The notes beneath the pieces were generated by a model. That model was given only the letters and a program-made list of their open reading frames with translations, ran no database searches and had not been told where the DNA came from. Below, piece after piece: positions 52,107 through 61,781 of a stretch of DNA of 64,000 nt; the stretch's first letter is position 1; the number at the start of each line of letters is the position of its first letter. A program made the position numbers and the translations under genes. Source of the DNA: Streptomyces celluloflavus (lineage in GTDB: Bacteria > Actinomycetota > Actinomycetes > Streptomycetales > Streptomycetaceae); contig JOEL01000020.1 in assembly GCA_000720995.1 (NCBI GenBank), positions 1 to 64,000 of the forward strand, written 5' to 3'.

Positions 52107-52658
52107 ATGGACACGGTCGATCTGCTTCTGCACCCGGTGCGGCTGCGCATCGTGCACGCCATGTTCGGCGGGCGAACCCGCACGATCTCCGAGCTGTGCG
52201 CCCGGATGCCCGACGTCTCGAAGGCCACCGTGTACCGGCATGTCGGCCTGCTCGACGACGGGGGACTCCTGGAGGTGAGCGGCGAGCAGCGGGTGCGCGG
52301 TGCCGTCGAGCGCCGGTACCGGCTGCACCGGGCGCGCGCGGCGATCGATACCGACGCGGCCGCCTCGATGTCCCTGGACGACCACCGTCGCGGGTTCACC
52401 GCGGCCATGGGCGCCCTGCTCGCCGAGTTCCACGCCTACCTCGACCGGGACGGCAGCGATCCGGTCGCCGACTCCGTGTCCTACCGGCAGACCACGCTCT
52501 GGCTGAACGAGGACGAACTCGCCGGGATGACCGCCGAGATGAGCGAGGTGATCAGGTCCCGGATGGATAACGAACCCTCGCCCGGCCGCACACCGCATCT
52601 GCTCGGCACGATCCTGTTCCCGACGGAGCAGGCGCCTCCGGAACCGGCGGGCACATAG
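52107..52658 (+). CDS. ArsR-like winged-helix transcriptional regulator
   Basis: The 183-residue protein begins MDTVDLLLHPVRLRIVHAMF, the ArsR-type N-terminus. Its recognition helix is ISELCARMPDVSKATVYRHVGLLDDGGLL and its wing RVRGAVERRYRLH. The C-terminal 100 residues (DDHRRGFTAAMGALLAEFHAYL, YRQTTLWLNEDELAGMTAEM) form a helical dimer or ligand domain. No metal-binding Cys pair is seen. It is divergent from the alpha/beta hydrolase, which it likely controls. Confidence 0.87.
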   Translation: MDTVDLLLHPVRLRIVHAMFGGRTRTISELCARMPDVSKATVYRHVGLLDDGGLLEVSGEQRVRGAVERRYRLHRARAAIDTDAAASMSLDDHRRGFTAAMGALLAEFHAYLDRDGSDPVADSVSYRQTTLWLNEDELAGMTAEMSEVIRSRMDNEPSPGRTPHLLGTILFPTEQAPPEPAGT

Positions 52659-52808
52659 ACCGGTCACGGCGACCGCCTCTCGCACCATGGCACGTCGCCG
52701 CACCCCGGCCCAACGACCCCGCCGCTGCCTAGACTCCGACCCCGCCTCACTCCGGCCCCCCCCTCGCGCGCTGCCGCGCAACGCCGCATCCGCACCCGGG
52801 CCCGTACG

Positions 52809-52880
52809 GAGAATGAGCCCGTACTACCGAACGATCCCGTCGCACCGAACGATCCCGTCATACGGAACGAGTCCGTACCC
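52809..52880 (+). repeat. Four tandem 18-bp repeats in the leader of the second ggt-like gene
   Basis: Units start at 52809, 52827, 52845 and 52863. The middle two read CCGAACGATCCCGTCGCA and CCGAACGATCCCGTCATA (16 of 18 identical); the outer two are diverged. The array ends 20 nt before the gene's start codon, just upstream of the GAGGAGC ribosome site. Confidence 0.7.
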
Positions 52881-52900
52881 GACGCATTGAGGAGCCGCTC

Positions 52901-54715
52901 GTGTTCACCACCCGCCCGACCCTGCAAGGCACCTTCGGGATGGCCGCCACGACGCACTGGCTGGCGTCCCAGTCCGCGATGGCCGTCCTGGAGGACGGTG
53001 GCAACGCGTATGACGCGGCCGTCGCCGCGGGGTTCGTGCTGCATGTGGTGGAGCCGCATCTGAACGGTCCGGCGGGCGAGGTGCCGATCATCCTGGCGCC
53101 GGCGGACGGCGCGGTGCGGGTGCTGTGCGGTCAGGGCCCGGCGCCGGCCGGTGCGAGCGTGGCGCACTACACCGCGCTCGGCCTCGACCTGGTGCCGGGG
53201 ACCGGACCGCTGGCCGCCGCCGTGCCCGGTGCGTTCGACGCCTGGCTGCTGCTGTTGCGCGACTACGGGACCAAGTCCCTCGCCGAGGTGCTGCGGTACG
53301 CCATCGGGTACGCCGAGCACGGGCACCCGGCCGTCGAGCGGATCGGCGAGACCGTCGAGACGGTCCGGGAACTCTTCGAGACGGAGTGGACCTCCTCCGC
53401 CGAGATCTACCTCCCCGGCGGCAAGTCCGTCGCCCCCGGCGGCCTGCTCAGGAACGGGCCGCTGGCGGCCACCTGGCGGCGGCTGATCGTGGAGGCGGAG
53501 TCCGCCGCGACCGGCCGCGAGGCGCGGATCGACGCCGCGCGCCGGATCTGGCGCGAGGGATTCATAGGCGAGGCGCTCGCCGACTTCGCCGCTCGTCCGG
53601 CCATGGACACCTCGGGCGAACGCCATGCGGGCACCCTCACCGGCGACGACCTCGTCGCCTTCAGCGCGAGCTACGAGGACCCGGTCACCTACGACTGGCG
53701 CGGCTGGACCGTCGCCAAGGCCGGCGGCTGGTCCCAGGGCCCGTCCCTCCTCCAGCAACTCGCCCTGCTGCCGCAGGAGCTGCCCGAGTACGGCAGCCCC
53801 GCATACGTGCACCTGCTCATCGAGGGCTGCAAGCTCGCGATGGCCGACCGCGAGGCGTGGTACGGCGACGCCGCCGAGGTTCCGCTGGAGACCCTGCTCA
53901 GCGACGACTACAACGCCGCCCGCCGCGCGCTGATCACCGGCACCGCCTCGTACGAGCTGCGGCCCGGCAGCCCGGACGGCCGCACCCCGCGGCTGAGCCG
54001 GCACGCGCTGGCGGTCGCGGCCGGCGAGGGCGCCTTCGACCCGCTGGGTGTTTCCGGCACCGGGGCGGGCGAGCCCACGATGGCGCCGGAGGTCGGCCGG
54101 AACGGTGCCACTCGCGGCGACACCTGCCACATCGACATCGTCGACCGTTGGGGCAACCTGGTCTCCGCCACCCCCTCCGGCGGCTGGTTGCAGTCCAACC
54201 CGGTCGTCCCGGCCCTGGGCTTCCCGCTCGGCTCCCGGTTGCAGATGGCCTGGCTGGAGGAGGGGCTGCCCAACTCGCTCACCCCCGGGCGCCGCCCCCG
54301 GACCACCCTCACCCCGTCGCTGGCGCTCCGTGACGGGGTGCCCGTCATGGCCTTCGGCACGCCCGGCGGCGACCAGCAGGACCAGTGGCAGCTGCACTTC
54401 TTCCTGGCCGTCGCGCTGCGCGCCACGGTCCGCGGCGGTCTCGACCTCCAGGGCGCCATCGACGCCCCGAACTGGCACAACGATTCCTTCCCCGGCTCCT
54501 TCTTCCCGCGCACCATGCGGCCGGGGAGCGTCACGGTCGAGTCCCGGATCGGTGCGGAGACCATCGCCGAGCTGCGACGGCGCGGCCATCACGTCACGGT
54601 CGGCGGCGCCTGGTCGGAGGGGCGGCTGTGCGCGGTGGCGCGCGATCCGGAGACCGGGGTGCTGTCGGCGGCGGCCAATCCGCGCGGGATGCAGGGGTAC
54701 GCGGTCGGCCGCTGA
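52901..54715 (+). CDS. Cytoplasmic gamma-glutamyltransferase-like Ntn hydrolase
   Basis: This 604-residue homologue of gamma-glutamyltransferase has no signal peptide. Segments include MAVLEDGGNAYDAAVAAGFVLHVVEP, GPLAAAVPGAFDAWLLLLRDYG and the autocleavage site GDTCHIDIVDRWGNLVSAT (Thr nucleophile), then AFGTPGGDQQDQWQLHFFLA. The catalytic Thr is kept but the flanking residues differ from the secreted enzyme at 24985. It is probably an acylase or gamma-glutamyl hydrolase acting inside the cell. GTG 52901 follows GAGGAGC. The leader carries an 18-bp tandem repeat. Confidence 0.85.
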   Translation: MFTTRPTLQGTFGMAATTHWLASQSAMAVLEDGGNAYDAAVAAGFVLHVVEPHLNGPAGEVPIILAPADGAVRVLCGQGPAPAGASVAHYTALGLDLVPGTGPLAAAVPGAFDAWLLLLRDYGTKSLAEVLRYAIGYAEHGHPAVERIGETVETVRELFETEWTSSAEIYLPGGKSVAPGGLLRNGPLAATWRRLIVEAESAATGREARIDAARRIWREGFIGEALADFAARPAMDTSGERHAGTLTGDDLVAFSASYEDPVTYDWRGWTVAKAGGWSQGPSLLQQLALLPQELPEYGSPAYVHLLIEGCKLAMADREAWYGDAAEVPLETLLSDDYNAARRALITGTASYELRPGSPDGRTPRLSRHALAVAAGEGAFDPLGVSGTGAGEPTMAPEVGRNGATRGDTCHIDIVDRWGNLVSATPSGGWLQSNPVVPALGFPLGSRLQMAWLEEGLPNSLTPGRRPRTTLTPSLALRDGVPVMAFGTPGGDQQDQWQLHFFLAVALRATVRGGLDLQGAIDAPNWHNDSFPGSFFPRTMRPGSVTVESRIGAETIAELRRRGHHVTVGGAWSEGRLCAVARDPETGVLSAAANPRGMQGYAVGR

Positions 54716-54863
54716 GGGCGGGGCGGCCGGGGCGGGGCGAGTGCGGCACATTTTTCCCACCGCATCCGCCCCGGCTTCCCCACCCCGCCCCGTATCCCCT
54801 GTGGCATCGCGAGTTCACCTGGAGTCCAGCTCCGGTGTCAGTGGGGCGTGGTTCGATGGACGC

Positions 54864-55847
54864 ATGATCGAAGCACTTCGTACTCACGTTTCGGGAGATA
54901 CCGCGAACACCACCGATACGGCCATGGCTGCTCCTGACGCCCTCGCCGCCTCTGTCGCACCCGGCGGCACCGCCCCCGCGGCCCCCGCCGTGATCCCGCC
55001 CGCCGGGCCTGACCCGGCCGCCGCCCTCGACCTGTCGGCGCTGGACCTGGCCGCCGTCGAGGCCGCCGTCCGCCGGGCCGCCGCCGACGAGATCATGCCG
55101 CGCTTCCGGCAGCTCGCGGCCGAGGACATCGTCGAGAAGAACGGTCCGCACGACCTCGTCACGGTCGCCGACCGGCTCGCCGAGGAGCAGCTCACCGCCG
55201 CGCTCTCGGCACTGCTGCCCGGCTCCCGGGTGGTCGGCGAGGAAGCGGTGCACGCCGACCCCACGGTGCTCGACGCACTGAGCGGCGACGCCCCGGTATG
55301 GATAGTCGACCCGGTCGACGGCACCCGCCAGTTCGTGCACGGCGACCCCGGTTTCGCGACGCTCGTCGCCCTCGCCCACCGCGGCGAGGTGCTGGCGTCC
55401 TGGACGTACGCCCCCGCGCTCGACCTGATGGCGGTGGCCCGCCGGGGCGCCGGCGCCGAGCTGAACGGCGTCCCGCTGCACACCGGTACCCCGGCCCCCG
55501 GTGCGGTCCTCGATGTCGCCATATCCCACTTCGACTTCACCACCGACGACCAGAAGCGGGTGCTCGCCGCGCTGGACACCGACGGCATCGCCCCGCGTCC
55601 CTGCGGCTCGGCCGGGCTGGAGTATCTGTACGTCGCCCGCGGCGAGATCGACGCCACCGCGTTCAGCTGGGAGAACTCCTGGGACCACGCCGCCGGGCTG
55701 CTGCTGGTGCACGAGGCGGGCGGCGCCAGCGGCACGGTCGCTGGCCGCCCGTTCCGCATCGAGGGCGGCAACGCGCTGCCCTTCACCGCGGCGCGGGATG
55801 CCGAAACCGCGCGGCGTATCCTCGGACTGCTGGCGGCCGCCAACTGA
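54864..55847 (+). CDS. Inositol monophosphatase-family phosphatase
   Basis: In this 327-residue protein the first 60 residues are Ala/Pro-rich and unlike the family. The phosphatase fold follows: metal ligands in [13 protein letters not shown] (Glu), [14 protein letters not shown] (DPxDGT) and [20 protein letters not shown] (WDxAAG). These are the three Li+-sensitive phosphatase motifs. Substrate could be inositol phosphate, histidinol phosphate or PAP. An internal ATG at 54924 is an alternative start. The FAD oxidoreductase gene follows 40 nt later and may be co-transcribed. Confidence 0.88.
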   Translation: MIEALRTHVSGDTANTTDTAMAAPDALAASVAPGGTAPAAPAVIPPAGPDPAAALDLSALDLAAVEAAVRRAAADEIMPRFRQLAAEDIVEKNGPHDLVTVADRLAEEQLTAALSALLPGSRVVGEEAVHADPTVLDALSGDAPVWIVDPVDGTRQFVHGDPGFATLVALAHRGEVLASWTYAPALDLMAVARRGAGAELNGVPLHTGTPAPGAVLDVAISHFDFTTDDQKRVLAALDTDGIAPRPCGSAGLEYLYVARGEIDATAFSWENSWDHAAGLLLVHEAGGASGTVAGRPFRIEGGNALPFTAARDAETARRILGLLAAAN

Positions 55848-55887
55848 TCCTCGACGACGAGGGTCGGACGTGAGGGGAGTGGCGCAG

Positions 55888-57309
55888 GTGCCGAGGATGC
55901 TCGATGCCGTGGTGATCGGAGCGGGACCGAACGGCCTGACAGCCGCCGTGGAGCTGGCCCGCCGCGGGATGTCCGTCGAGGTCTTCGAGGCCCGCGACAC
56001 CATCGGTGGCGGGGCGCGCACCGAGGAGCTGACCCTCCCCGGCTTCCGCCACGACCCCTGCTCCGCGGTGCACCCCTTCGGCGTGGGCTCGCCCGCCTTC
56101 GCCACCATGCCGCTGGAGCGCCACGGCCTGGAGTGGCTGCACCCCGACGTCCCGATGGCGCACCCCTTCCCGGACGGTACGGCCGCCGTGCTGGCCCACT
56201 CCGTCGGCGCGACCGCGATGTCCTTCGGCCCGCGCGACGCCGGCACGTACCGCAGGCTGGTGGCGCCGTTCATCGGGAAGTGGGACACCATGGCCCGCGA
56301 CTTCCTGCGCACCCAGTGGCTCGGCCTGCCCGGCGACCCGCTGACCTACGCCCGCTTCGGCCTGGTCGCGATGCAGCCGGTCACCCTCCTCAACCGCCGC
56401 TTCCAGGACGAGAAGGCCCGCGCCCTGATGGCGGGCCTCGCCGCGCACGCCATCGCGCCGCTCGGCGGCTTCGGCACCACCGGCCTCGCCCTGATGTTCG
56501 CGCTCGCCGCGCACGCCAAGGGCTGGCCGGTGCCGCGTGGCGGCTCGCAGGCCATCTCCGACGCGCTGGCCGGGCTGCTGCGTGCCCACGGCGGCGCGCT
56601 GCACACCGACTTCGAGGTCAAGCGGCTCGACGACCTGCCACCGGCCCGCGCCTATGTCTTCGACACCTCGCCGACCGCGCTGGCCCGGATCGCGGGCCTG
56701 GGCAACGCCTACCGCGGGGTGAAGTACGGCCCCAGCGTCTTCAAGATCGATTACGCGCTGTCGGGCCCGGTGCCGTGGACGGCGCCGGAGGCCCACCGGG
56801 CCGGCACCGTCCACATCGGCCCCACCAGCGGCGAGATCGCCGCCGCACTGGACGCCGCCACGCACGGCCAGGACCCGACCGTGCCCTTCCTCATCACCGC
56901 CCAGCCCAGCCTCTTCGACACCACCCGCGCCCCCGAGGGCAAGCACACCTTCTGGGCGTACGGCCATGTCCCCAACGGCTGGGAAGGCGACGCCACCGAG
57001 GTCGTCGAGCGGCAGATCGAGCGGTTCGCCCCCGGCTTCCGCGATCTCGTGCTGGCCCGCGCGGTCGCCGGCCCGCCCCGGATCGCCGCCCGCAACGCCA
57101 ACTACGTCGGCGGCGACACCGCCACCGGGTCCGCGGCCGGTCTGCGGCTGCTCATCCGCCCCAAGCTCGCCCGGGTCCCCTACGAAACCGCCCACCCGGC
57201 CGTCTTCCTCTGCTCCCAGGCCACCCCGCCGGGCCCCGGTGTGCACGGCATGTCCGGCCACTACGCCGCCAAGGCGGTCTGGCACCGACTGCGCAGCGGC
57301 CGACGCTGA
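55888..57309 (+). CDS. FAD-dependent oxidoreductase, phytoene-desaturase-like
   Basis: The 473-residue flavoprotein begins [27 protein letters not shown] (GxGxxG dinucleotide fold). It has [24 protein letters not shown] and the C-terminal [24 protein letters not shown], which closes the FAD site. It resembles the CrtI-like NAD(P)/FAD amine-oxidase group; no other carotenoid genes are near, so its substrate is open. GTG 55888 lies 8 nt after AGGGGAG; ATG 55897 and GTG 55870 are alternatives. Confidence 0.88.
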   Translation: MPRMLDAVVIGAGPNGLTAAVELARRGMSVEVFEARDTIGGGARTEELTLPGFRHDPCSAVHPFGVGSPAFATMPLERHGLEWLHPDVPMAHPFPDGTAAVLAHSVGATAMSFGPRDAGTYRRLVAPFIGKWDTMARDFLRTQWLGLPGDPLTYARFGLVAMQPVTLLNRRFQDEKARALMAGLAAHAIAPLGGFGTTGLALMFALAAHAKGWPVPRGGSQAISDALAGLLRAHGGALHTDFEVKRLDDLPPARAYVFDTSPTALARIAGLGNAYRGVKYGPSVFKIDYALSGPVPWTAPEAHRAGTVHIGPTSGEIAAALDAATHGQDPTVPFLITAQPSLFDTTRAPEGKHTFWAYGHVPNGWEGDATEVVERQIERFAPGFRDLVLARAVAGPPRIAARNANYVGGDTATGSAAGLRLLIRPKLARVPYETAHPAVFLCSQATPPGPGVHGMSGHYAAKAVWHRLRSGRR

Positions 57310-57437
57310 CGGCGGGGTGCGCGGGACCGGCGCGGCGGCTGACCGGCGGGCCGACGGCTCAGGAAGTGCTGCCAAGAACGCCGGCCCCGGGCGTCGGCAT
57401 GTCCCGCCCGGTACGGCATCACCTAGGCTCCGGACCC

Positions 57438-58001
57438 ATGAGCGCTACCGGCTCCGGCCCCGACATCCCCACGGCCCTCACCCTCCACCGCGGCGACATC
57501 ACGGAACAGGCCGTGGACGCCGTGGTCAATGCCGCCAATTCCTCGCTCCTGGGCGGCGGGGGAGTGGATGGCGCGATCCACCGCCGCGGCGGTCCGGAGA
57601 TTCTCGCCGAGTGCCGCGCCCTGCGCGCCTCCCGGTACGGACGCGGTCTGGCCACCGGCGCGGCCGTCGCGACCGGCGCCGGCCGACTGCCCGCCCGCTG
57701 GGTGATCCATACCGTCGGCCCCGTCTGGTCCGCCGACGAGGACCGCACCTTGCTGCTGGTCTCCTGCTACGAGCGGTCGCTCCAGGCCGCCGCCGAACTG
57801 GGCGCCCGCACGGTCGCCTTCCCCGCCATCTCCACCGGAATCTACGGCTGGCCGATCGACGACGGCGCCCGCACCGCCGTCGCCACGGTCCGCGCGGTGA
57901 CCGCGGCGATGCCCGGCACCTTCGACGAGATCCGCTTCGTCGTCTTCGACGACCGCGCCCGCGAGGCGTACGAGGCCTCCCTCGCCGACGACTCCCGCTG
58001 A
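57438..58001 (+). CDS. Macro-domain protein (O-acetyl-ADP-ribose deacetylase-like)
   Basis: The 187-residue single macro domain has LHRGDITEQAVDAVVNAANSSLLGGGGVDGAIHRRGG (ADP-ribose binding and catalytic Asn/Asp), RWVIHTVGPVW and VAFPAISTGIYGWP. All family-critical residues look intact. It would remove ADP-ribose from proteins or hydrolyse O-acetyl-ADP-ribose. It stands alone between an oxidoreductase and a DUF5713 gene. Confidence 0.93.
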   Translation: MSATGSGPDIPTALTLHRGDITEQAVDAVVNAANSSLLGGGGVDGAIHRRGGPEILAECRALRASRYGRGLATGAAVATGAGRLPARWVIHTVGPVWSADEDRTLLLVSCYERSLQAAAELGARTVAFPAISTGIYGWPIDDGARTAVATVRAVTAAMPGTFDEIRFVVFDDRAREAYEASLADDSR

Positions 58002-58104
58002 CGCCCCGTAGCAGGAGGAGGACAGCCGCCGGGACGGGCGGCCGGCCAGCAGTCCCGTGGTGGGAGGGCGCAGGCGCCGCGGCCGGCCCGGCGGATGCGG
58101 CGCC

Positions 58105-58446
58105 TTACCAGTCCCGAGCGGCTATCAGCTCCTCCGCATCCGCCTCCGGGAACCCGTACGCCGTGGCCACGAACCAGAAGTCCTCGGCTATCTCCTCCCG
58201 GGCGACGGTCTCGATCTCGCTGCCGGCCGCGTCGAACTCCGCCTCCAGGGCGTTGAATTCCTCCGTCGCCGCCTCCGTCAGCACGTACAGCGCCGGCAGA
58301 TCCGAGGGCGGCTCGGCCTCGATCCGCTCGCAGAGCCGCAGCAGGATCGCCCGTCCCTTGTCGACGACGTGATCGGGGAAGTACCCGTCCGCGTACAGCC
58401 CCCGGAGAAACGCGTGTTCTGCCACCCGCTGGTTGGTGATCGGCAC
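58105..58446 (-). CDS. DUF5713 family protein
   Basis: The 113-residue acidic helical protein begins MPITNQRVAEHAFLRGLYAD and ends ADAEELIAARDW. I recognise it as DUF5713, of unknown function. It has no signal peptide or catalytic motif. ATG 58446 is the only plausible start. Confidence 0.75.
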   Translation of the reverse strand: MPITNQRVAEHAFLRGLYADGYFPDHVVDKGRAILLRLCERIEAEPPSDLPALYVLTEAATEEFNALEAEFDAAGSEIETVAREEIAEDFWFVATAYGFPEADAEELIAARDW

Positions 58447-58527
58447 CGAGACCCCCGTCCTTTCGTTCCATTCGGCCCGTCAGAAAGCCGATACCGCCAC
58501 TCTGCACCACGCCACTGACAACGCCCC

Positions 58528-59067
58528 TCAGCGCACGGTGCCGTCCGTCGTACCGGCCGCCCCCGGCGCCGGGGGATCCGCGACGAGGTCCGGCGCCACC
58601 GCGGCGATCCGTTGCCGCATCGGGCGCCGGTGCAGGGCGTCGAGCGCCTCCTCGACGAGGCGGCTGAGCGGAAACGACAGCTCCGCCTCGAACTCGGCGG
58701 CCGCGGCGCTGGTGGCCGCCGCCTCGGCGTCCAGCGCCGGCAGCAGCGACTCGGCCCGCGGGGTGAGGCGGACGATGCGCTGACGGGCGTCCCGGCCCGG
58801 GGTGCTGGTCACCAGACCCGCCGTGACCATCTGGGCCACGGTCTGGCTCGCCGCGGAATGGGTCACGCCGACGGCCCGTGCCAGCTCGCGGATGGTGGCG
58901 GGCCCCGAGGCGGCCAGCGCCCGTACGACCGGGGTGAACCGCGGCCGGAATCCCGTGAGCCCGAGATCCGCGTGGACAGCCGCGACATCGCCGTCCAGGA
59001 GGTCCAGCAACTGGCGGAGCCTGGTGCCGAGCAGTTCCGGGCCGGGACCGGAGCGGGAGGGAGTCAT
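58528..59067 (-). CDS. MarR-family regulator divergent from pip
   Basis: The 179-residue MarR protein has its winged helix in ATIRELARAVGVTHSAASQTVAQMVTAGLVTS and wing GRDARQRIVRLTPRAESLLP. The C-terminal 30 residues are Pro/Ala-rich. It is divergent from the prolyl aminopeptidase gene with a short shared control region holding a 22-bp palindrome. It probably represses itself and pip. Confidence 0.88.
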   Translation of the reverse strand: MTPSRSGPGPELLGTRLRQLLDLLDGDVAAVHADLGLTGFRPRFTPVVRALAASGPATIRELARAVGVTHSAASQTVAQMVTAGLVTSTPGRDARQRIVRLTPRAESLLPALDAEAAATSAAAAEFEAELSFPLSRLVEEALDALHRRPMRQRIAAVAPDLVADPPAPGAAGTTDGTVR

Positions 59068-59074
59068 GGGGCGT

Positions 59075-59096
59075 AATGTAACAGCGCTGTTGTATT
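59075..59096. promoter_or_regulatory. Palindromic operator between marR and pip
   Basis: AATGTAACAGC (59075-59085) and GCTGTTGTATT (59086-59096) pair at 9 of 11 positions, with a perfect AACAGCGCTGTT core. It lies 8 nt from the marR start and 28 nt from the pip ATG, ideally placed for dual repression. Confidence 0.65.
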
Positions 59097-59123
59097 GGTT
59101 GGGTGAGCGAAGGAGGCAGGGAG

Positions 59124-60095
59124 ATGGCCGAGCGTTATCCGCCGATCGAGCCGTACGACAAGGGGATGCTCGATGTCGGCGACGGCAATCAGGTGTACTG
59201 GGAGGTCTGCGGCAACCCGGACGGCAAGCCCGCGCTGGTCGTCCACGGCGGACCGGGCTCCGGATGCACCACCGGGGCGCGTGAGTATTTCGACCCCGAG
59301 CGCTATCGGGTCGTCCTGTTCGATCAGCGCGGCTGCGGCCGGAGCACCCCGCACGCGAGCGATCCGGCCACCGATATGCGGTACAACACGACGGATCATC
59401 TGCTCGCCGATATGGAGCGGTTGAGGGAGCACCTCGGCATCGACCGCTGGCTGCTGTTCGGCGGATCGTGGGGCTCCACCCTGATCCTGGCGTACGCGGA
59501 ACGCCATCCGCACCGGGTGTCGGAGATCGTCATCCCCAGCGTTACCACGACCCGGCGTTCGGAGACCGACTGGCTCTACCGGGGTGTCGGCCGGTTCTTC
59601 CCCGAGGCATGGGAACGCTTCCTGGCCGGCGTCCCCGGGGTACCGCGGGACGGCGATATCGTCGGGGCGTACGCGCGCCTGACGGAGGACCCCGACCCGG
59701 CGGTACGGGAGAAGGCCACCGCCGACTGGTGCGCCTGGGAGGACGCGGTGCTCTCCCTGGAGGCGTACGGCGCACCGGCCCCGTACGGTGGTCGGCCCAC
59801 CGCGGCCCGGCTGGCCCTGGTCCGGATCTGTGCGCACTACTTCTCCCACGGAGCGTGGCTGACGGAGGGCGCCCTGCTCCGCGGCGCCGACCGACTCGCG
59901 GGCATCCCGGGGGTGCTCATCCACGGACGTCAGGACATGAGCGGGCCGCTGCACACCGCATGGGACCTGGCCCGCGCCTGGCCCGACGCCCGGCTGATCG
60001 TCATCGAAGACGCCGGCCACAAGGGCAGCGCGGCGACGCGGGACCAGGTGATCGGCGCGCTCGACCGGTTCGCCACCACGAGTGAGCGTCGGTGA
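59124..60095 (+). CDS. pip: Prolyl aminopeptidase (S33)
   Basis: The 323-residue alpha/beta hydrolase removes N-terminal proline. Visible are HGGPGSGCTTGAREYFDPERY, FDQRGCGRSTPHAS, nucleophile GGSWGSTLILAYAERHP, Asp in IPGVLIHGRQDMSGP and His in EDAGHKGS. ATG 59124 is set by AGGAGG 8 nt upstream; GTG 59103 is in frame but has no ribosome site. It is divergent from the MarR regulator and has its operator beside it. Confidence 0.92.
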   Translation: MAERYPPIEPYDKGMLDVGDGNQVYWEVCGNPDGKPALVVHGGPGSGCTTGAREYFDPERYRVVLFDQRGCGRSTPHASDPATDMRYNTTDHLLADMERLREHLGIDRWLLFGGSWGSTLILAYAERHPHRVSEIVIPSVTTTRRSETDWLYRGVGRFFPEAWERFLAGVPGVPRDGDIVGAYARLTEDPDPAVREKATADWCAWEDAVLSLEAYGAPAPYGGRPTAARLALVRICAHYFSHGAWLTEGALLRGADRLAGIPGVLIHGRQDMSGPLHTAWDLARAWPDARLIVIEDAGHKGSAATRDQVIGALDRFATTSERR

Positions 60096-60299
60096 CCGAT
60101 AACCAGTGACCGGTGAGTCCGGCAATCAGTGACCGATGATGGGTGGCCGGCGTCCGGCAACGGATGGCGAAGCGACCGGGCCCGGAAGCGAGGCGGGGGT
60201 GTCCGGGCCCGGCCCCGAGCCATCCCCGCCCCGCCACCGCCCCACCTACATGTCGGATTCCCGCCAGCCGTCGCCCGCGGGCTGAGTGATCCTGAGGGC

Positions 60300-61772
60300 A
60301 TGCACACCGACACCGAGGGCTGTCTGCGCGCCGTGCAGTCCAAGGACGCCCGTTTCGACGGCTGGTTCTTCACGGCGGTGCTCACCACCCGTATCTACTG
60401 CCGGCCCAGCTGCCCCGTGGTGCCGCCCAAGCCCGCGAACATGCGTTTCTACCCCAGTGCGGCCGCCGCCCAGCAGGCCGGATTCCGGGCCTGCAAGCGC
60501 TGCCGGCCGGATGCCAGCCCCGGATCCCCGCAGTGGGACGAGCGGGCCGACCTCGTCGCCCGTGCCATGCGGCTGATCGCCGACGGCGTCGTCGACCGCG
60601 AGGGCGTCCCCGGCCTCGCCGGGCGGCTCGGCTACAGCACCCGCCAGATCGAACGCCAGCTGCTGGCCGAACTCGGTGCGGGACCGCTCGCGTTGGCCCG
60701 CGCGCAGCGTGCCCAGACCGCCCGGCTGCTGGTGGAGACCAGCGGGCTGCCGATGGCCGAGGTCGCGTTCGCCGCCGGGTTCGCCAGTATCCGTACCTTC
60801 AACGAGACCGTACGGGAGGTCTTCGCGCTCTCCCCGACCGAACTGCGGCAGCGCGCCAGGCCCGGTCCGCGCGCGGCGGTGCCCGGCACGCTCGCCCTGC
60901 GGCTGCCCTTCCGGCAGCCGCTCAACCCCGACAACCTCTTCGGCCATCTCGCAGCCACCGCCGTCCCCGGTGTCGAGGAGTGGCGCGACGGCGCCTACCG
61001 CCGCACGCTGCGCCTCCCGTACGGGCACGGCATCGTCGCCCTCAGCCCCCGCCCCGACCACATCGACTGCCGGCTCGCCCTCACCGATCTGCGTGATCTC
61101 GCGGGTGCCATCGCCCGCTGCCGCCGGATGCTCGACCTGGACGCGGACCCGGAGGCCGTCGACGGACTGCTCCGTGCCGACCCGCAGCTGGCCCCGCTGG
61201 TCGACAAGGCGCCGGGCCGCCGGGTCCCGCGCACCGCCGACGCCGACGAGTTCGCGCTCCGCGCCGTCCTCGGCCAGCAGGTCTCCACCGCCGCGGCCCG
61301 CACCCACGCGGGCCGCCTGGTCCGCGCGCACGGCGACGAGATCGACGATCCGGGCGGCGGCCTCACCCACCTCTTCCCGTCCGTCGACGCGCTCGCGCAC
61401 CTCGACCCGGAGTCGCTGGCGATGCCCCGCACCCGCCGCGCCACCCTCACCGGCGTCATCGCGGCGCTCGCCGCCGGCACGTTGCAACTCGGCGTCGGCA
61501 GCGACCGGGAGGAGGCCCGCGCCCAGCTGGCGGCGCTGCCGGGCATCGGCCCCTGGACCGTCGAATGCGTTGCCATGCGGGCCCTCGGCGACCCCGACGC
61601 GTTCCTGCCGACCGATCTGGGGCTGCGCCGGGCCGCCGCCGGACTGGGCCTGCCCGCCACCCCCGCGGCCCTCATCCGTCACTCCGCGCGCTGGCGCCCC
61701 TGGCGCGCGTACGCCGTCCAGTACCTCTGGGCGACCGACGACCACCCCATCAACCACCTCCCCACGAACTGA
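60300..61772 (+). CDS. Ada-N / AraC / AlkA fusion DNA glycosylase
   Basis: The 490-residue protein has three domains. Residues 1-75 form the Ada methyl-phosphotriester zinc domain with four Cys (IYCRPSCPVVPP, ACKRCRPDASPG). Residues 85-190 form an AraC-type HTH (LAGRLGYSTRQIERQL, MAEVAFAAGFASIRTFNETVRE). Residues about 200-490 form an AlkA 3-methyladenine glycosylase with the helix-hairpin-helix LPGIGPWTVECVAMRAL and catalytic Asp in FLPTDLGLRR. It senses alkylation and removes alkylated bases. ATG 60300 opens the zinc domain. ogt follows 9 nt later, so the pair rebuilds Ada functions in one operon. Confidence 0.92.
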   Translation: MHTDTEGCLRAVQSKDARFDGWFFTAVLTTRIYCRPSCPVVPPKPANMRFYPSAAAAQQAGFRACKRCRPDASPGSPQWDERADLVARAMRLIADGVVDREGVPGLAGRLGYSTRQIERQLLAELGAGPLALARAQRAQTARLLVETSGLPMAEVAFAAGFASIRTFNETVREVFALSPTELRQRARPGPRAAVPGTLALRLPFRQPLNPDNLFGHLAATAVPGVEEWRDGAYRRTLRLPYGHGIVALSPRPDHIDCRLALTDLRDLAGAIARCRRMLDLDADPEAVDGLLRADPQLAPLVDKAPGRRVPRTADADEFALRAVLGQQVSTAAARTHAGRLVRAHGDEIDDPGGGLTHLFPSVDALAHLDPESLAMPRTRRATLTGVIAALAAGTLQLGVGSDREEARAQLAALPGIGPWTVECVAMRALGDPDAFLPTDLGLRRAAAGLGLPATPAALIRHSARWRPWRAYAVQYLWATDDHPINHLPTN

Positions 61773-61781
61773 GCACCCGCC

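Noticed and set aside
52687-52890. 67-codon frame upstream of the second ggt-like gene
   Set aside because: It is carried by the 18-bp repeats (RTIPSH units) and has no ribosome site; better explained as a non-coding leader.
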